A stretch of DNA of 64,000 bases, taken from positions 124,001-188,000 of the forward strand of contig JANNSJ010000015.1 in assembly GCA_031402435.1 (NCBI GenBank), written 5' to 3'. This DNA comes from UBA11986 sp031402435 (lineage in GTDB: Bacteria; Bacteroidota; Ignavibacteria; UBA10030; UBA6906). Below, piece after piece: positions 8,381 to 15,893 of the stretch (position 1 is the stretch's first letter; every line of letters begins with the position of its first letter). The notes beneath the pieces were generated by a model. It had not been told where the DNA came from. It was given only the letters and a program-made list of their open reading frames with translations, and ran no database searches. The position numbers and the translations under genes are program-made.

Positions 8381-10189
8381 ATGCGACTAAAAACCTACTG
8401 CGTTCTCATAGTTCTGTTAATTGCATTCTCATGCAAAAAGGACGACCCAACTCAACCCGTTGTTCCAACCTTTCCACAAGTCCACATCGTTAGCCCAATC
8501 AACAATAGTTCAATTGGTGGGGGTCTTGTACCCGTACTTGTTGAAGCGACTGATGATAATGGCGTGGCAAAAGTTGAGGTGTATGTTGACAGCCAGCTCG
8601 ACACTACGTTGGCTGTCCCGCCATACAGATATCTTTGGGACACAGGAATCTACCCTGACAGCAGCCGCCATGCGATGTTTGCCAAGGCATATGACACCGA
8701 CAACAATGTAACGGGGTCTACTGTTGTAGTGACCACGGTGTACACTCTGCGTCCTTCGAACCTTCAAGTGACGACAGCAACTGATACGTCCGTGACTCTG
8801 CAATGGAGCGACAATTCGAGAGTCGAAACAGGATACGAGATAGAACAAAGTGGGAACAATGGACCCTTTACGAGGGTGAAACAGGTTGCGGCGAACACGA
8901 TTACTGCTTTCGTTGCTGATACCTTTGATGTTGGAACCACATACAGATTCCGATTACGAGCGGTGAAAGATTCAACTGTAAGTGGCTATTCGAACGAGCC
9001 ATCTTTCACATTACAGTTCCTGGCCCCAAGCAACTTAAATGTCACCTCACTTAGCGGCGGTGAAGTGAGATTGTCGTGGGTAGATAATTCAGCATTCGAA
9101 ACTCGATTCCTTGTTGACCGTGCAGTGAATGGCGGCCAATACGTAACAATAGCCGCTCTGCCTGCCGATGCAGTCACTTTCAACAATACTTCTCTCGATA
9201 CGAACAATACACTTTCATATAGAATTAAGGCAGAATCAAGACATAACTCTTCATACAGCAACACAATCTCAATAAGATACTTTCCCTACTATGACATCAG
9301 AACGCTGATTGGGGGCACCTACTCTGTCAATTCGGTTGCCTTTAGTCCAGACGGTAACACGATTGCAAGTGGGAGCTACGACCAAAACATCAAGCTCTGG
9401 CGGGTAAGCGACGGTACTCTCCTCAGAACTCTGGCAGGACATACCAGCAGTGTCAATTCGGTTACCTTTAGCCCAAACGGTAACACGGTTGCAAGCGGAA
9501 GCTTTGATAACAGTATCAAGATCTGGCAGGTAAGCGACGGCACTTTGATCAGGACACTGACAGGGCACACTAGCAGTGTCAGATCCGTTACCTTCAGCCC
9601 AGACGGTGCCATGCTTGCAAGTGGGAGCTACGACCACAGCATCAAGCTCTGGCGGGTAAGCGACGGGACTCTACTTAGGACGCTGATTGGAGATGCCAAC
9701 GGTGTCTATTCGGTTGCCTTTAGCCCAGACGGTAACACGGTTGCAAGTGGTGGCGATGATAGCAGCATCAAGTTCTGGCGGGTAAGCGACGGTGCTCTGC
9801 TCAGAACACTGACAGGACACACCGCCCTTGTCAATTCGGTTGCCTTTAGTCCAGATGGGAACACGATTGCAAGTGGAAGCGCTGATAACAGGATCAAGTT
9901 ATGGCGGGTAGGCGACGGCGCTCTGCTCAGAACACTGCCAGGGGGGGCCGCCTACACTGTCAATTCGGTTGCCTTTGGTCCGGTCGGTAACATATTTGCA
10001 AGTGGTAGCGTTGACACCAGACTCTGGTGGCTGAGCGACGGGACTCTGCTCAGGACACAGCCAGGTGGTACCTACGGCGTCAGTTCGGTTGCTTTTAGTC
10101 CAGACGGTTATACGTTTGCAAGTGGGGGTGTCCAGAACGGCATCAAACTCTGGCAATCAGCAGGCAGCATCTGGCAGGTTGTACCATGA
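8381..10189 (+). CDS. Lipoprotein with Ig-like, FnIII and seven-bladed WD40 propeller
   Basis: The 602-residue product opens with a lipoprotein signal (MRLKTYCVLIVLLIAFSC, lipobox cysteine 18). It then has a bacterial Ig-like domain (about residues 33-120), two fibronectin-III domains (about 123-215 and 215-305) and exactly seven WD40 units from about residue 313 to the end. Each unit has the form VxSVAFSPDGNxxASGSxDxxIKLWxVSDGxLLRTL. Seven units would close one propeller. The blade DNA is strikingly uniform, suggesting recent internal amplification. Sorting downstream of the lipobox (KKDDP) is compatible with outer-membrane lipoproteins of this group. The binding partner is unknown; WD40 domains are protein-interaction platforms. 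It may be co-transcribed with the preceding membrane protein. Confidence 0.85.
   Translation: MRLKTYCVLIVLLIAFSCKKDDPTQPVVPTFPQVHIVSPINNSSIGGGLVPVLVEATDDNGVAKVEVYVDSQLDTTLAVPPYRYLWDTGIYPDSSRHAMFAKAYDTDNNVTGSTVVVTTVYTLRPSNLQVTTATDTSVTLQWSDNSRVETGYEIEQSGNNGPFTRVKQVAANTITAFVADTFDVGTTYRFRLRAVKDSTVSGYSNEPSFTLQFLAPSNLNVTSLSGGEVRLSWVDNSAFETRFLVDRAVNGGQYVTIAALPADAVTFNNTSLDTNNTLSYRIKAESRHNSSYSNTISIRYFPYYDIRTLIGGTYSVNSVAFSPDGNTIASGSYDQNIKLWRVSDGTLLRTLAGHTSSVNSVTFSPNGNTVASGSFDNSIKIWQVSDGTLIRTLTGHTSSVRSVTFSPDGAMLASGSYDHSIKLWRVSDGTLLRTLIGDANGVYSVAFSPDGNTVASGGDDSSIKFWRVSDGALLRTLTGHTALVNSVAFSPDGNTIASGSADNRIKLWRVGDGALLRTLPGGAAYTVNSVAFGPVGNIFASGSVDTRLWWLSDGTLLRTQPGGTYGVSSVAFSPDGYTFASGGVQNGIKLWQSAGSIWQVVP
9311..10180 (+). 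repeat. Seven tandem ~126-bp WD40-coding repeats
   Basis: Direct repeats inside the lipoprotein gene, period about 126 bp (42 codons). Stretches such as 'tcggttgcctttagtcc', 'aagtggg' and 'cgggtaagcgacgg' recur almost unchanged. Units 1-5 are the most alike; units 6 and 7 are more diverged and unit 6 is shortened by a few codons. Confidence 0.85.
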
Positions 10190-10357
10190 ACGTTGGGTAG
10201 AGCGCGAATTCTCAGAAGCGTTGACATTCCGAGCCGTTATTTCTATATTGTTCAGGCAATAAAGCAAGAATGGATCTGTAGCTTAAATTGGCAGCACACC
10301 CTGTCGGCCATCCGGCCTCTCAAACGAAAAAGCACGAACATCGATGGACTTTCAAGA

Positions 10358-11086
10358 ATGAAGATTATCCGACCAGCAATCCGAGGAGTATTCAAGTCCT
10401 TTGGCTATGAGGTTGTCAAACTTGCACGATTCCATCAATCTCTCGGAACGCCTAACGACCTTCAGAATACTGAGATTATTAACCGTACGTCGGACTATAC
10501 GATGACACCCCCCGAATCGATACACAATCTTCTGAAGGGGGTTGAGTATGTTGTGGAGAATCATATTCCTGGCGCTATCGTAGAATGTGGGGTATGGAGG
10601 GGCGGGTCAATGATGGCGGTTGCAATGAAATTGAGTGAGATGAAGGTAGACAGGCCCATTTTTCTGTACGATACCTTTGCCGGCATGTCAAAACCTACCG
10701 GTGACGATGTAAATGCGAACGGCATGGTGGCGGATGATGTTCTTAAGGAAGTCGTAAACCATACGGCGGCGGGCATTGATCTCGTGAAGGGAAATATGAA
10801 CTCAACCGGATACAAGAATGTTCGTTACGTTGAAGGTGACGTGGTAGAAACACTACGATCAACGAAACCGGACAATATAGCGATTCTCAGACTCGACACG
10901 GATTGGTACGAAAGTACAAAGGCAGAGCTTGAGCATCTCTATCCGTTGCTTTCTCCAGGTGGAATACTGATTGTTGACGACTATGGCGGATGGCTTGGAG
11001 CAAGGAAGGCAACAGATGAATTCTTCAAGGGAAAGAAGATGCTTACAAGGTTTGCCAGTAACGGCGGAGTAATGGCGATAAAGTAA
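10358..11086 (+). CDS. TylF/MycF-family O-methyltransferase
   Basis: The 242-residue product is read from the ATG at 10358 (MKIIRPAIRG). The frame is open further upstream, but that part is not protein-like. The TylF/MycF (macrocin O-methyltransferase) signature is present: MTPPESIHNLL, GAIVECGVWRGGSMMAVA (SAM motif I), IFLYDTFAGMSKP, LRLDTDWYESTKAELEHLYPLLSPGG and IVDDYGGW. The Asp residues in LDTDWY and VDDYG are the metal-binding and catalytic positions of the family. These enzymes methylate sugar hydroxyls with S-adenosylmethionine and Mg2+. It is likely involved in surface glycan decoration, although the main glycan cluster is 14 kb away. Upstream, about 170 bp contain no recognised feature. 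Confidence 0.8.
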   Translation: MKIIRPAIRGVFKSFGYEVVKLARFHQSLGTPNDLQNTEIINRTSDYTMTPPESIHNLLKGVEYVVENHIPGAIVECGVWRGGSMMAVAMKLSEMKVDRPIFLYDTFAGMSKPTGDDVNANGMVADDVLKEVVNHTAAGIDLVKGNMNSTGYKNVRYVEGDVVETLRSTKPDNIAILRLDTDWYESTKAELEHLYPLLSPGGILIVDDYGGWLGARKATDEFFKGKKMLTRFASNGGVMAIK

Positions 11087-11104
11087 TTGTACAGTAGTTA
11101 ACAT

Positions 11105-11177
11105 GGGGCTGTAGCTCAGCTGGGAGAGCGCGTGAATGGCATTCACGAGGCCAGGGGTTCGATCCCCCTCAGCTCCA
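11105..11177 (+). tRNA. tRNA-Ala(GGC)
   Basis: A complete cloverleaf: acceptor GGGGCTG/CAGCTCC, D-arm GCTC...GAGC, anticodon stem CGTGA/TCACG with loop ATGGCAT (anticodon GGC at 11138-11140), T-arm AGGGG TTCGATC CCCCT and discriminator A. The 3' CCA is not encoded. An intrinsic terminator follows directly. Confidence 0.96.
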
Positions 11178-11179
11178 CA

Positions 11180-11207
11180 AAAGGGAACCAAGAGGTTCCC
11201 TTTTCTA
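11180..11207 (+). terminator. Intrinsic terminator of tRNA-Ala
   Basis: Perfect 10-bp stem AAAGGGAACC / GGTTCCCTTT with a 4-nt AAGA loop, followed by TCTATT. It starts three bases after the tRNA end. Confidence 0.85.
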
Positions 11208-11360
11208 TTCATCCGCCGCACGCCGAGGTCAAAACACGACGCTCCGTGGAATGCTTTGCTCCTCACTCAAATCACCCAATCACCCCTGTTTGGAAATCAG
11301 CATGGAAATTGGTTAATTCATGCTGAAACATTTGCTTTGTCCCATTTCCTCTCGTTCTCC

Positions 11361-12686
11361 ATGGATCCGTTCTGGATCGAAGCAATCGGCGTACTCTTTC
11401 TCATCATCCTTATCGGGCTATTCTCGGCGTGCGAGGTGGCGGTCGTCTCGACGCGCAAGAGCCGCATGAAGGAACTGGCAGACGAGGGGAACCGCAGCGC
11501 CGCCATTGTCCTCCAATTCCAGAACAACCCCGAGCAGTTCCTTGCAACAATCCACGTGGGGGTGGTGTCATTCATGACTCTTGCCTCTGGGCTGGCCGGC
11601 ATCATGGGGTTCCAGCACCTTGCACCGGCGCTGCAAGCGAGTGAGACACTATGGATCAGTGAGGGGAGCGGGTGGATCTCGCTGGTGATCATGGTTGTCG
11701 GCATTGGCTCTCTGGTTGTGGTGCTTGGAGAGCTGGTTCCCAAGTCACTTGCGCTCCGCTTTGCCGAACCCGTGGCTCTTCGCGTTGCCTCGCCGCTCTC
11801 GCTGTTTGCCGCCGTCTTCCGTTATCCCGTCAAACTGCTCACGATGGCGAGCAACCTGTTCCTGATGCCGTTCAAGGACAGGACGTCGTTCATGGAATCG
11901 AGGATCTCCGAAGAGGAACTCAAGCTGATTCTCGTGGAGGGGACGAAGACCGGCGTCATCGACAAGACCGAGCATGAACTGATCGAGAGCATCTTCGAGT
12001 TCACCGATACGACGGCGAAGGAAGTCATGATTCCGCGTCCGGATGTTGTTGCCATCAACATCGATACGCCGCGGGATAAGGTGATCAAGATCGTGCTCGA
12101 AGAGGGCTACTCACGCATGCCGGTCTACAAGGATACGATCGATAATATTCTCGGTGTGGTGTACACCAAGGACCTGCTCGGACTGCTCGAATACCGCGAT
12201 CTTATTATTATTCAGGATGTGATTCGTCCGGCGTACTTCATTCCCGAGACCAAGAAGATCAGCAAGCTCATGCGTGAGTTGCAGCAGAAGAAGCTGCACA
12301 TGGCCATCATCATTGATGAGTTCGGCGGGACGGAAGGCATTGTGACCATGGAGGACATCCTCGAAGAGATCGTGGGGGAAATCCACGATGAGTACGATGA
12401 AGTGCTGAAGGACGTGGAGTCCTCCGCTGATGGTTCGTTCCTTGTGAACGCCAGGATTTCCGTGAGCGACTTCAATGAGCGCTTTCACACCTCCATCCCC
12501 GAAGCGGATGAGTACGACACACTCAGTGGTTACCTCAACAAGCTCTCCGGCCGCATCCCCGACCTCAACGAAGAACTCAAGACCGAGTCCCTTTCGTTCA
12601 CCATTGTCAAGAAGAGCCAGCGCCGCATCCGGCTGGTGAAGGTGAAGAAGCTGACGGCGGTGGCGGTTCCGACGAGGCAGGGGTAG
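11361..12686 (+). CDS. CNNM/CBS-domain transporter ('hemolysin C' family)
   Basis: The 441-residue product starts at ATG 11361 (MDPFWIEAIGVLFLI). The longer frame upstream runs into the tRNA and is not coding. Order: an N-terminal CNNM domain with four hydrophobic segments (about residues 1-195, including the conserved FSACEVAVVSTRKSRM), a CBS pair (about 210-335; motifs VMIPRPDVVAI, GYSRMPVYKDTIDN and IVTMEDILEEIVGEI) and a CorC/HlyC C-terminal domain (about 350-430). The family is an inner-membrane cation (Mg2+/Co2+) efflux or homeostasis factor; the hemolysin name is historical. The last 88 bp of this gene are repeated twice further downstream (see the direct-repeat entries). Compared with relatives, only the final ten or so residues look unusual. 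Confidence 0.9.
   Translation: MDPFWIEAIGVLFLIILIGLFSACEVAVVSTRKSRMKELADEGNRSAAIVLQFQNNPEQFLATIHVGVVSFMTLASGLAGIMGFQHLAPALQASETLWISEGSGWISLVIMVVGIGSLVVVLGELVPKSLALRFAEPVALRVASPLSLFAAVFRYPVKLLTMASNLFLMPFKDRTSFMESRISEEELKLILVEGTKTGVIDKTEHELIESIFEFTDTTAKEVMIPRPDVVAINIDTPRDKVIKIVLEEGYSRMPVYKDTIDNILGVVYTKDLLGLLEYRDLIIIQDVIRPAYFIPETKKISKLMRELQQKKLHMAIIIDEFGGTEGIVTMEDILEEIVGEIHDEYDEVLKDVESSADGSFLVNARISVSDFNERFHTSIPEADEYDTLSGYLNKLSGRIPDLNEELKTESLSFTIVKKSQRRIRLVKVKKLTAVAVPTRQG
12593..12680 (+). repeat. Direct repeat A, copy 1 (3' end of CBS gene, resident copy)
   Basis: The last 88 bp before the end of the CBS/hemolysin frame. The same sequence recurs at 13467-13554 (83/88 identical) and, for its last 62 bp, at 14569-14630 (58/62 identical). 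This copy is inside the intact gene. Confidence 0.9.
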
Positions 12687-12800
12687 GTTGGAACAACAAC
12701 GACATTCATGGAGTGAACACAGTAGTTATGCGGCATTGGTTTGCAAAGTAAATGAAAATCGGGGGAGTGAAAAAGGCGAGAATCTATCGGAGGATGAAGG

Positions 12801-13085
12801 TCACTCGTAATGCGTCCACATTCGAATGACTTTAACGATTCGCTGCTCAGGAAGGATCTGGTAGACGAGTCGATGCTGAATGTTTATCCGTCGAGAGTAT
12901 GCACCAGCCAAATCTCCGACTAGCTTTTCATATGGAGGGGGTGTCTGAAAAGGACTGAGTTCGAGAACTTTGAGGAGCCGTTCAGCTTTTGGTTTTAGTC
13001 CTGTTGAAGCTAATTTCTTAGAGTCTTTCTGAGCTTGTTTTGTGAAAACAACAGTCCATCTCACCAAGGAAGCTCCGGTGAACAT
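12801..13085 (-). CDS. YoeB/Txe-family mRNA interferase toxin
   Basis: The 94-residue product belongs to the RelE/YoeB fold. The C-terminal signature is complete: YSRRINIQHRLVYQI, then VKVIRMWTHYE with the His92-Tyr93 pair used in YoeB catalysis. A Glu-rich helix (LELSPFQTPPPYEKL) precedes it. The toxin would cleave mRNA at the ribosome when unbound. Its start overlaps the antitoxin end by 25 nt, the usual arrangement for translational coupling. It lies on the strand opposite to all neighbours, inside a segment bracketed by copies 1 and 2 of repeat A, so it is probably imported cargo. An alternative start a few codons in cannot be excluded. Confidence 0.9.
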   Translation of the reverse strand: MFTGASLVRWTVVFTKQAQKDSKKLASTGLKPKAERLLKVLELSPFQTPPPYEKLVGDLAGAYSRRINIQHRLVYQILPEQRIVKVIRMWTHYE

Positions 13086-13327
13086 TTCTCAACAGGTGTT
13101 TTCAGTCCTCGTCGAATCGACTCGCGCATCTTGGGGATCGAAAGCAAATACAAGGTCTCTTGAATTGCACGCCAATCATCAAGTGAGAGGAGAACCCCTT
13201 TGTTTTTCTTCCCGATGATATGGACAGGCTCATGAGACTTTTCAGACTCGTCAAGAAGTCTCGAAAGGTTGGCTCGTGCTGCTGATACTGTTTTCATTAA
13301 ATTCACCTTATTTGTTTCTATCTTCAA
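13061..13327 (-). CDS. Phd/YefM-family antitoxin
   Basis: The 88-residue partner of the overlapping YoeB-like toxin, upstream of it on the minus strand. The N-terminal Phd/YefM DNA-binding fold shows the typical MKTVSAARANLSRLLDE start (this internal ATG at residue 11 may be the true start), then PVHIIGKKNKGVLLSLDDW. The C-terminal 30 residues form the toxin-neutralising tail. Such antitoxins repress their own promoter through the N-terminal dimer. The promoter should lie between 13328 and about 13400, but no clear operator palindrome was identified. Confidence 0.88.
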   Translation of the reverse strand: MKIETNKVNLMKTVSAARANLSRLLDESEKSHEPVHIIGKKNKGVLLSLDDWRAIQETLYLLSIPKMRESIRRGLKTPVEKCSPELPW

Positions 13328-13466
13328 GATAGCTGTTTCTCAGAAGACTGTCAACGAGTTTCAATATCACGACGAAGGCAAACCAACGCCGTATGACAAC
13401 TGCAACAGCGACACTCACATTGTTTGGCAAGGCTATGTTGAACCGCAGTTTGCTCTAAGAATTGAG

Positions 13467-13554
13467 TTCGTTCACCATTGTCAAGAAGAGCCAGCGCCGC
13501 ATCCGGTTGGCGAAGGTGAAGAAGCTGACGGCGGTTGCGGTGCCCACGAGGCAG
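13467..13554 (+). repeat. Direct repeat A, copy 2 (foreign CBS-gene tail)
   Basis: 83/88 identical to 12593-12680 and in the same reading frame, ending in its own stop (ACA TAA at 13555-13560). Four of the five differences are synonymous; the fifth changes Val to Ala. Nothing upstream of it is homologous to the rest of the CBS gene, so it is only a tail fragment. It lies between the toxin-antitoxin pair and the alcohol dehydrogenase. Confidence 0.88.
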
Positions 13555-13589
13555 ACATAACCATTGAGACTAATCCTGGAGGGTGAGAC

Positions 13590-14570
13590 ATAAAAGCAAT
13601 TGTGTATGAAAGATATGGGCCGCCCGATGTTCTTCAATTGAAGGAGGTCGAAAAGCCCACGCCCAAAGACAATGAAGTCCTGATAAAAATACACGCGACA
13701 ACGGTAACATCAGGGGACTGGAGGGTACGAAGTCTCAATGTGCCTGCCGGGTTCAGACTAATGTCGCGTCTGTTTTTTGGAGTCTCAAAACCAAAGCAGC
13801 CCATCCTCGGAACGGAACTCGCCGGTGAAATTGAGTCGGTCGGCAAGGACGTAAGCAAATTCAAAGTTGGTGACAAGGTGTTTGCATTCAACGATGTGGG
13901 CATGGGTTGTTATGCGGAGTATAAATGCATGCCGGAAGCCGGAGCGGTGGCACTCAAGCCGCCCAATCTCACCTACGATGAAGCTGCCGCATTGTCGTTT
14001 GGTGGAACAACGGCGTTGAGTTTCTTCAAAAGAGGAAAACTTCAGAGCGGGGAAAAGGTGCTCGTCAATGGCGCTTCAGGCGGAGTAGGCACCGCTGCGG
14101 TACAGCTTGCCAAACACTTCGGGGCAGAGGTGACCGGAGTGTGCAGTACAACGAACATGGAATTGGTAAAATCGCTGGGTGCCAGTCATGTCATTGACTA
14201 TACCAAAGAGGACTTCACGCAGAATGGTGAAACGTATGGCGTCATTGTCGACACTGCCGGCACGGCGCCGTTCTCACGTTGCAAAGATTCGCTAAAGCAA
14301 GGCGGGCGCCTTCTTCAAGTATTAGGCGGACTGCCGGACCTGCTTCAGGTTCCTTGGGTGTCGCTCACGAGCAGTAAGAAAGTGATCGCCGGGCCGGCAC
14401 CGGGGCGTGCAGAGGATTTGCTTTTCCTTGCGAAGCTGGTTGAGGCGGGAGAATTCAAACCGGTCATTGACCGGTGCTATCCATTCGAGCAGATCGCTGA
14501 GGCTCACCGCTACGTTGATACCGGACGCAAGAGAGGAAATGTTATCATAACTCTGGGGCGTGATGGCTAG
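13590..14570 (+). CDS. Zinc-independent MDR alcohol dehydrogenase/quinone reductase-like
   Basis: A medium-chain dehydrogenase/reductase: N-terminal catalytic domain (about residues 1-125) without the zinc cysteine cluster, then a Rossmann NAD(P)H domain with VNGASGGVGTAAVQLAKHFGA and an HVIDYTKEDF strand, ending VIITLG. It would reduce quinones or alpha,beta-unsaturated carbonyls with NADPH. The family normally begins MKAIVYERYG. Here the corresponding codons read ATA-AAA-GCA-ATT-GTG, with a good GGAGG at 13578-13582 placed for the ATA at 13590. Start at ATA is therefore possible; GTG at 13602 is the conservative alternative. The stop TAG lies inside repeat A copy 3, so gene and repeat are fused at the junction. 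Confidence 0.85.
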   Translation: MKAIVYERYGPPDVLQLKEVEKPTPKDNEVLIKIHATTVTSGDWRVRSLNVPAGFRLMSRLFFGVSKPKQPILGTELAGEIESVGKDVSKFKVGDKVFAFNDVGMGCYAEYKCMPEAGAVALKPPNLTYDEAAALSFGGTTALSFFKRGKLQSGEKVLVNGASGGVGTAAVQLAKHFGAEVTGVCSTTNMELVKSLGASHVIDYTKEDFTQNGETYGVIVDTAGTAPFSRCKDSLKQGGRLLQVLGGLPDLLQVPWVSLTSSKKVIAGPAPGRAEDLLFLAKLVEAGEFKPVIDRCYPFEQIAEAHRYVDTGRKRGNVIITLGRDG

Positions 14571-14630
14571 CGCCGCATCTGGCTGGTGAAGGTGAAGAAG
14601 CTGACGGTAGTGGCGGTGCCGACGAGGCAG
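14569..14630 (+). repeat. Direct repeat A, copy 3 (partial CBS-gene tail)
   Basis: 58/62 identical to 12619-12680. It still reads in frame as the CBS tail up to a TGA (ACA AGT TGA). Similarity to copy 1 continues past the stop into AACAACGACAT. It overlaps the stop of the dehydrogenase gene by two bases. Confidence 0.85.
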
Positions 14631-14717
14631 ACAAGTTGAAACAACGACATAATGTCGGCTATCCACCTATGATGGGCTGAACAACGACACTCATATCGTA
14701 TCAGAGGGATCTGTGAT

Positions 14718-15707
14718 ATGGCAACCGAAATCAAGACTTGGCAGATAGTAAACGGTAAGCTCACGGTGGTGAACTCTTCTCTGCCTGAGAACAATCGCAA
14801 AGAGAGGGAAGACCTTGAACGATGGATAAAGAGCAATCCCGAGATTCTCGGGGAAGACATCGCCGTATTTGGTGAGCAAATTCAAACCAAATCTGGTCCA
14901 CTGGACTTCCTCGGAATTGATAACAATGGCAATCTTGTCATCGTTGAACTGAAGCGTGACCACCTTCCGAGAGAGGTTCTCGCACAAGCCATAGACTACG
15001 CATCTGATGTTTCAACGTGGGAGATTGATAAGCTTGGTGAAATCTGTCAAGCATTCACTGGTCAGAACCTTGAAGACTTCTTTGCCCAAAAGTTTCCAGA
15101 TACGTCTATCGAGGAATTGGTAATCAATCAAGCCCAACGACTTCTCCTTGTCGGGTTCTCAATTGAAGAATCTCTGAACCGAATGATCGAGTGGCTTTCA
15201 TCCAAATACAGCATTGGCATCAACGCTATCATTCTCAAGTATGTCAAGACATCGAACGGGGACGAGCTTCTTTCCCGCACAGTTATCATCCCCGAAGAAG
15301 TTGAGCGAGAGAAGACAAACAAGAAGAAGTTTGTAATCGCAAAGTCAAACGAGCCTGGGAACTATGATGAAGCAACGGTGAAGGAGAAGCTGACTCAATA
15401 CTTATCCCTGGATATGTATTCCGCCAAACGAATTAGAGACTACGTTCTTCCGATTCTACTCAAGAACGAGGTAACGACGAGAGAGGAAATGCGGAAAGAG
15501 TTTATTAAGATGGGCGGCGCAACCGAAAGTCAGGCGGGGTATTTTCTGGCTCTCATTTCCAGTCAACTTGGTTTCAAGTGGAACGATTTTCTCAGGCAAG
15601 TAATCAAATATGAATTCCCGAACAACGAGTGGGAGAAAGACAACTTCACTATCCGAACAGAGTACCGTGACCTTGTCAAACAAGTCTTGAAGAATCTTGG
15701 AAAATAG
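14718..15707 (+). CDS. DUF91/NucS-like PD-(D/E)XK nuclease-domain protein
   Basis: The 329-residue product has a restriction-endonuclease-like core at residues 55-100: GPLDFLGID supplies the catalytic Asp63 and VIVELKRD supplies Glu77 and Lys79 of the PD-(D/E)XK signature. A helix with REVLAQAIDYA follows, as in DUF91/NucS proteins. The rest (residues 150-329) is a helical and beta region of unknown role with EEVEREKTNKKKF in the middle. Proteins with this domain act in mismatch or branched-DNA cleavage, or as orphan nucleases in defence-type islands; which applies here cannot be said. It follows repeat A copy 3 and precedes a second nuclease-like gene by 186 bp. ATG 14718 is close behind GGGATCTGTGAT, a weak ribosome site. 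Confidence 0.75.
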   Translation: MATEIKTWQIVNGKLTVVNSSLPENNRKEREDLERWIKSNPEILGEDIAVFGEQIQTKSGPLDFLGIDNNGNLVIVELKRDHLPREVLAQAIDYASDVSTWEIDKLGEICQAFTGQNLEDFFAQKFPDTSIEELVINQAQRLLLVGFSIEESLNRMIEWLSSKYSIGINAIILKYVKTSNGDELLSRTVIIPEEVEREKTNKKKFVIAKSNEPGNYDEATVKEKLTQYLSLDMYSAKRIRDYVLPILLKNEVTTREEMRKEFIKMGGATESQAGYFLALISSQLGFKWNDFLRQVIKYEFPNNEWEKDNFTIRTEYRDLVKQVLKNLGK

Positions 15708-15893
15708 ACCGTGCCCAACAGCGACAAACTGCGTCGCCACTCAATTTGCAAGGCTCGGCCAAAACATGTTGGAGCAAGCTCAGAAAGAGTTTGCTTCACA
15801 CAGCACTCCATTGTAAAGAGCGCGGAGTGCGGCTGCCGTAGTTTGCGGCACGCATCCTGCTCAACTGCTTTTCATAATAGAAAGATTGCTCGA

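Noticed and set aside
9311..10180. Tandem repeats that could be mistaken for CRISPR or satellite DNA
   Set aside because: The period is 126 bp with continuous coding of WD40 blades and no spacers; it is a protein repeat.
11136..11360. Longer start for the CBS protein reaching into tRNA-Ala
   Set aside because: It would overlap the tRNA and its terminator; the conserved N-terminus begins at 11361.
12593..15893. Integron-type cassette array with attC sites
   Set aside because: The repeated units are coding tails of a real gene and lack the paired RYYYAAC/GTTRRRY cores of attC. No integrase is visible, so an integron cannot be claimed.
15711..15893. N-terminal extension of the DUF5655 protein
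   Set aside because: Sixty-one upstream codons are cysteine-rich, contain a hairpin and do not resemble protein; ATG 15894 fits the family start.
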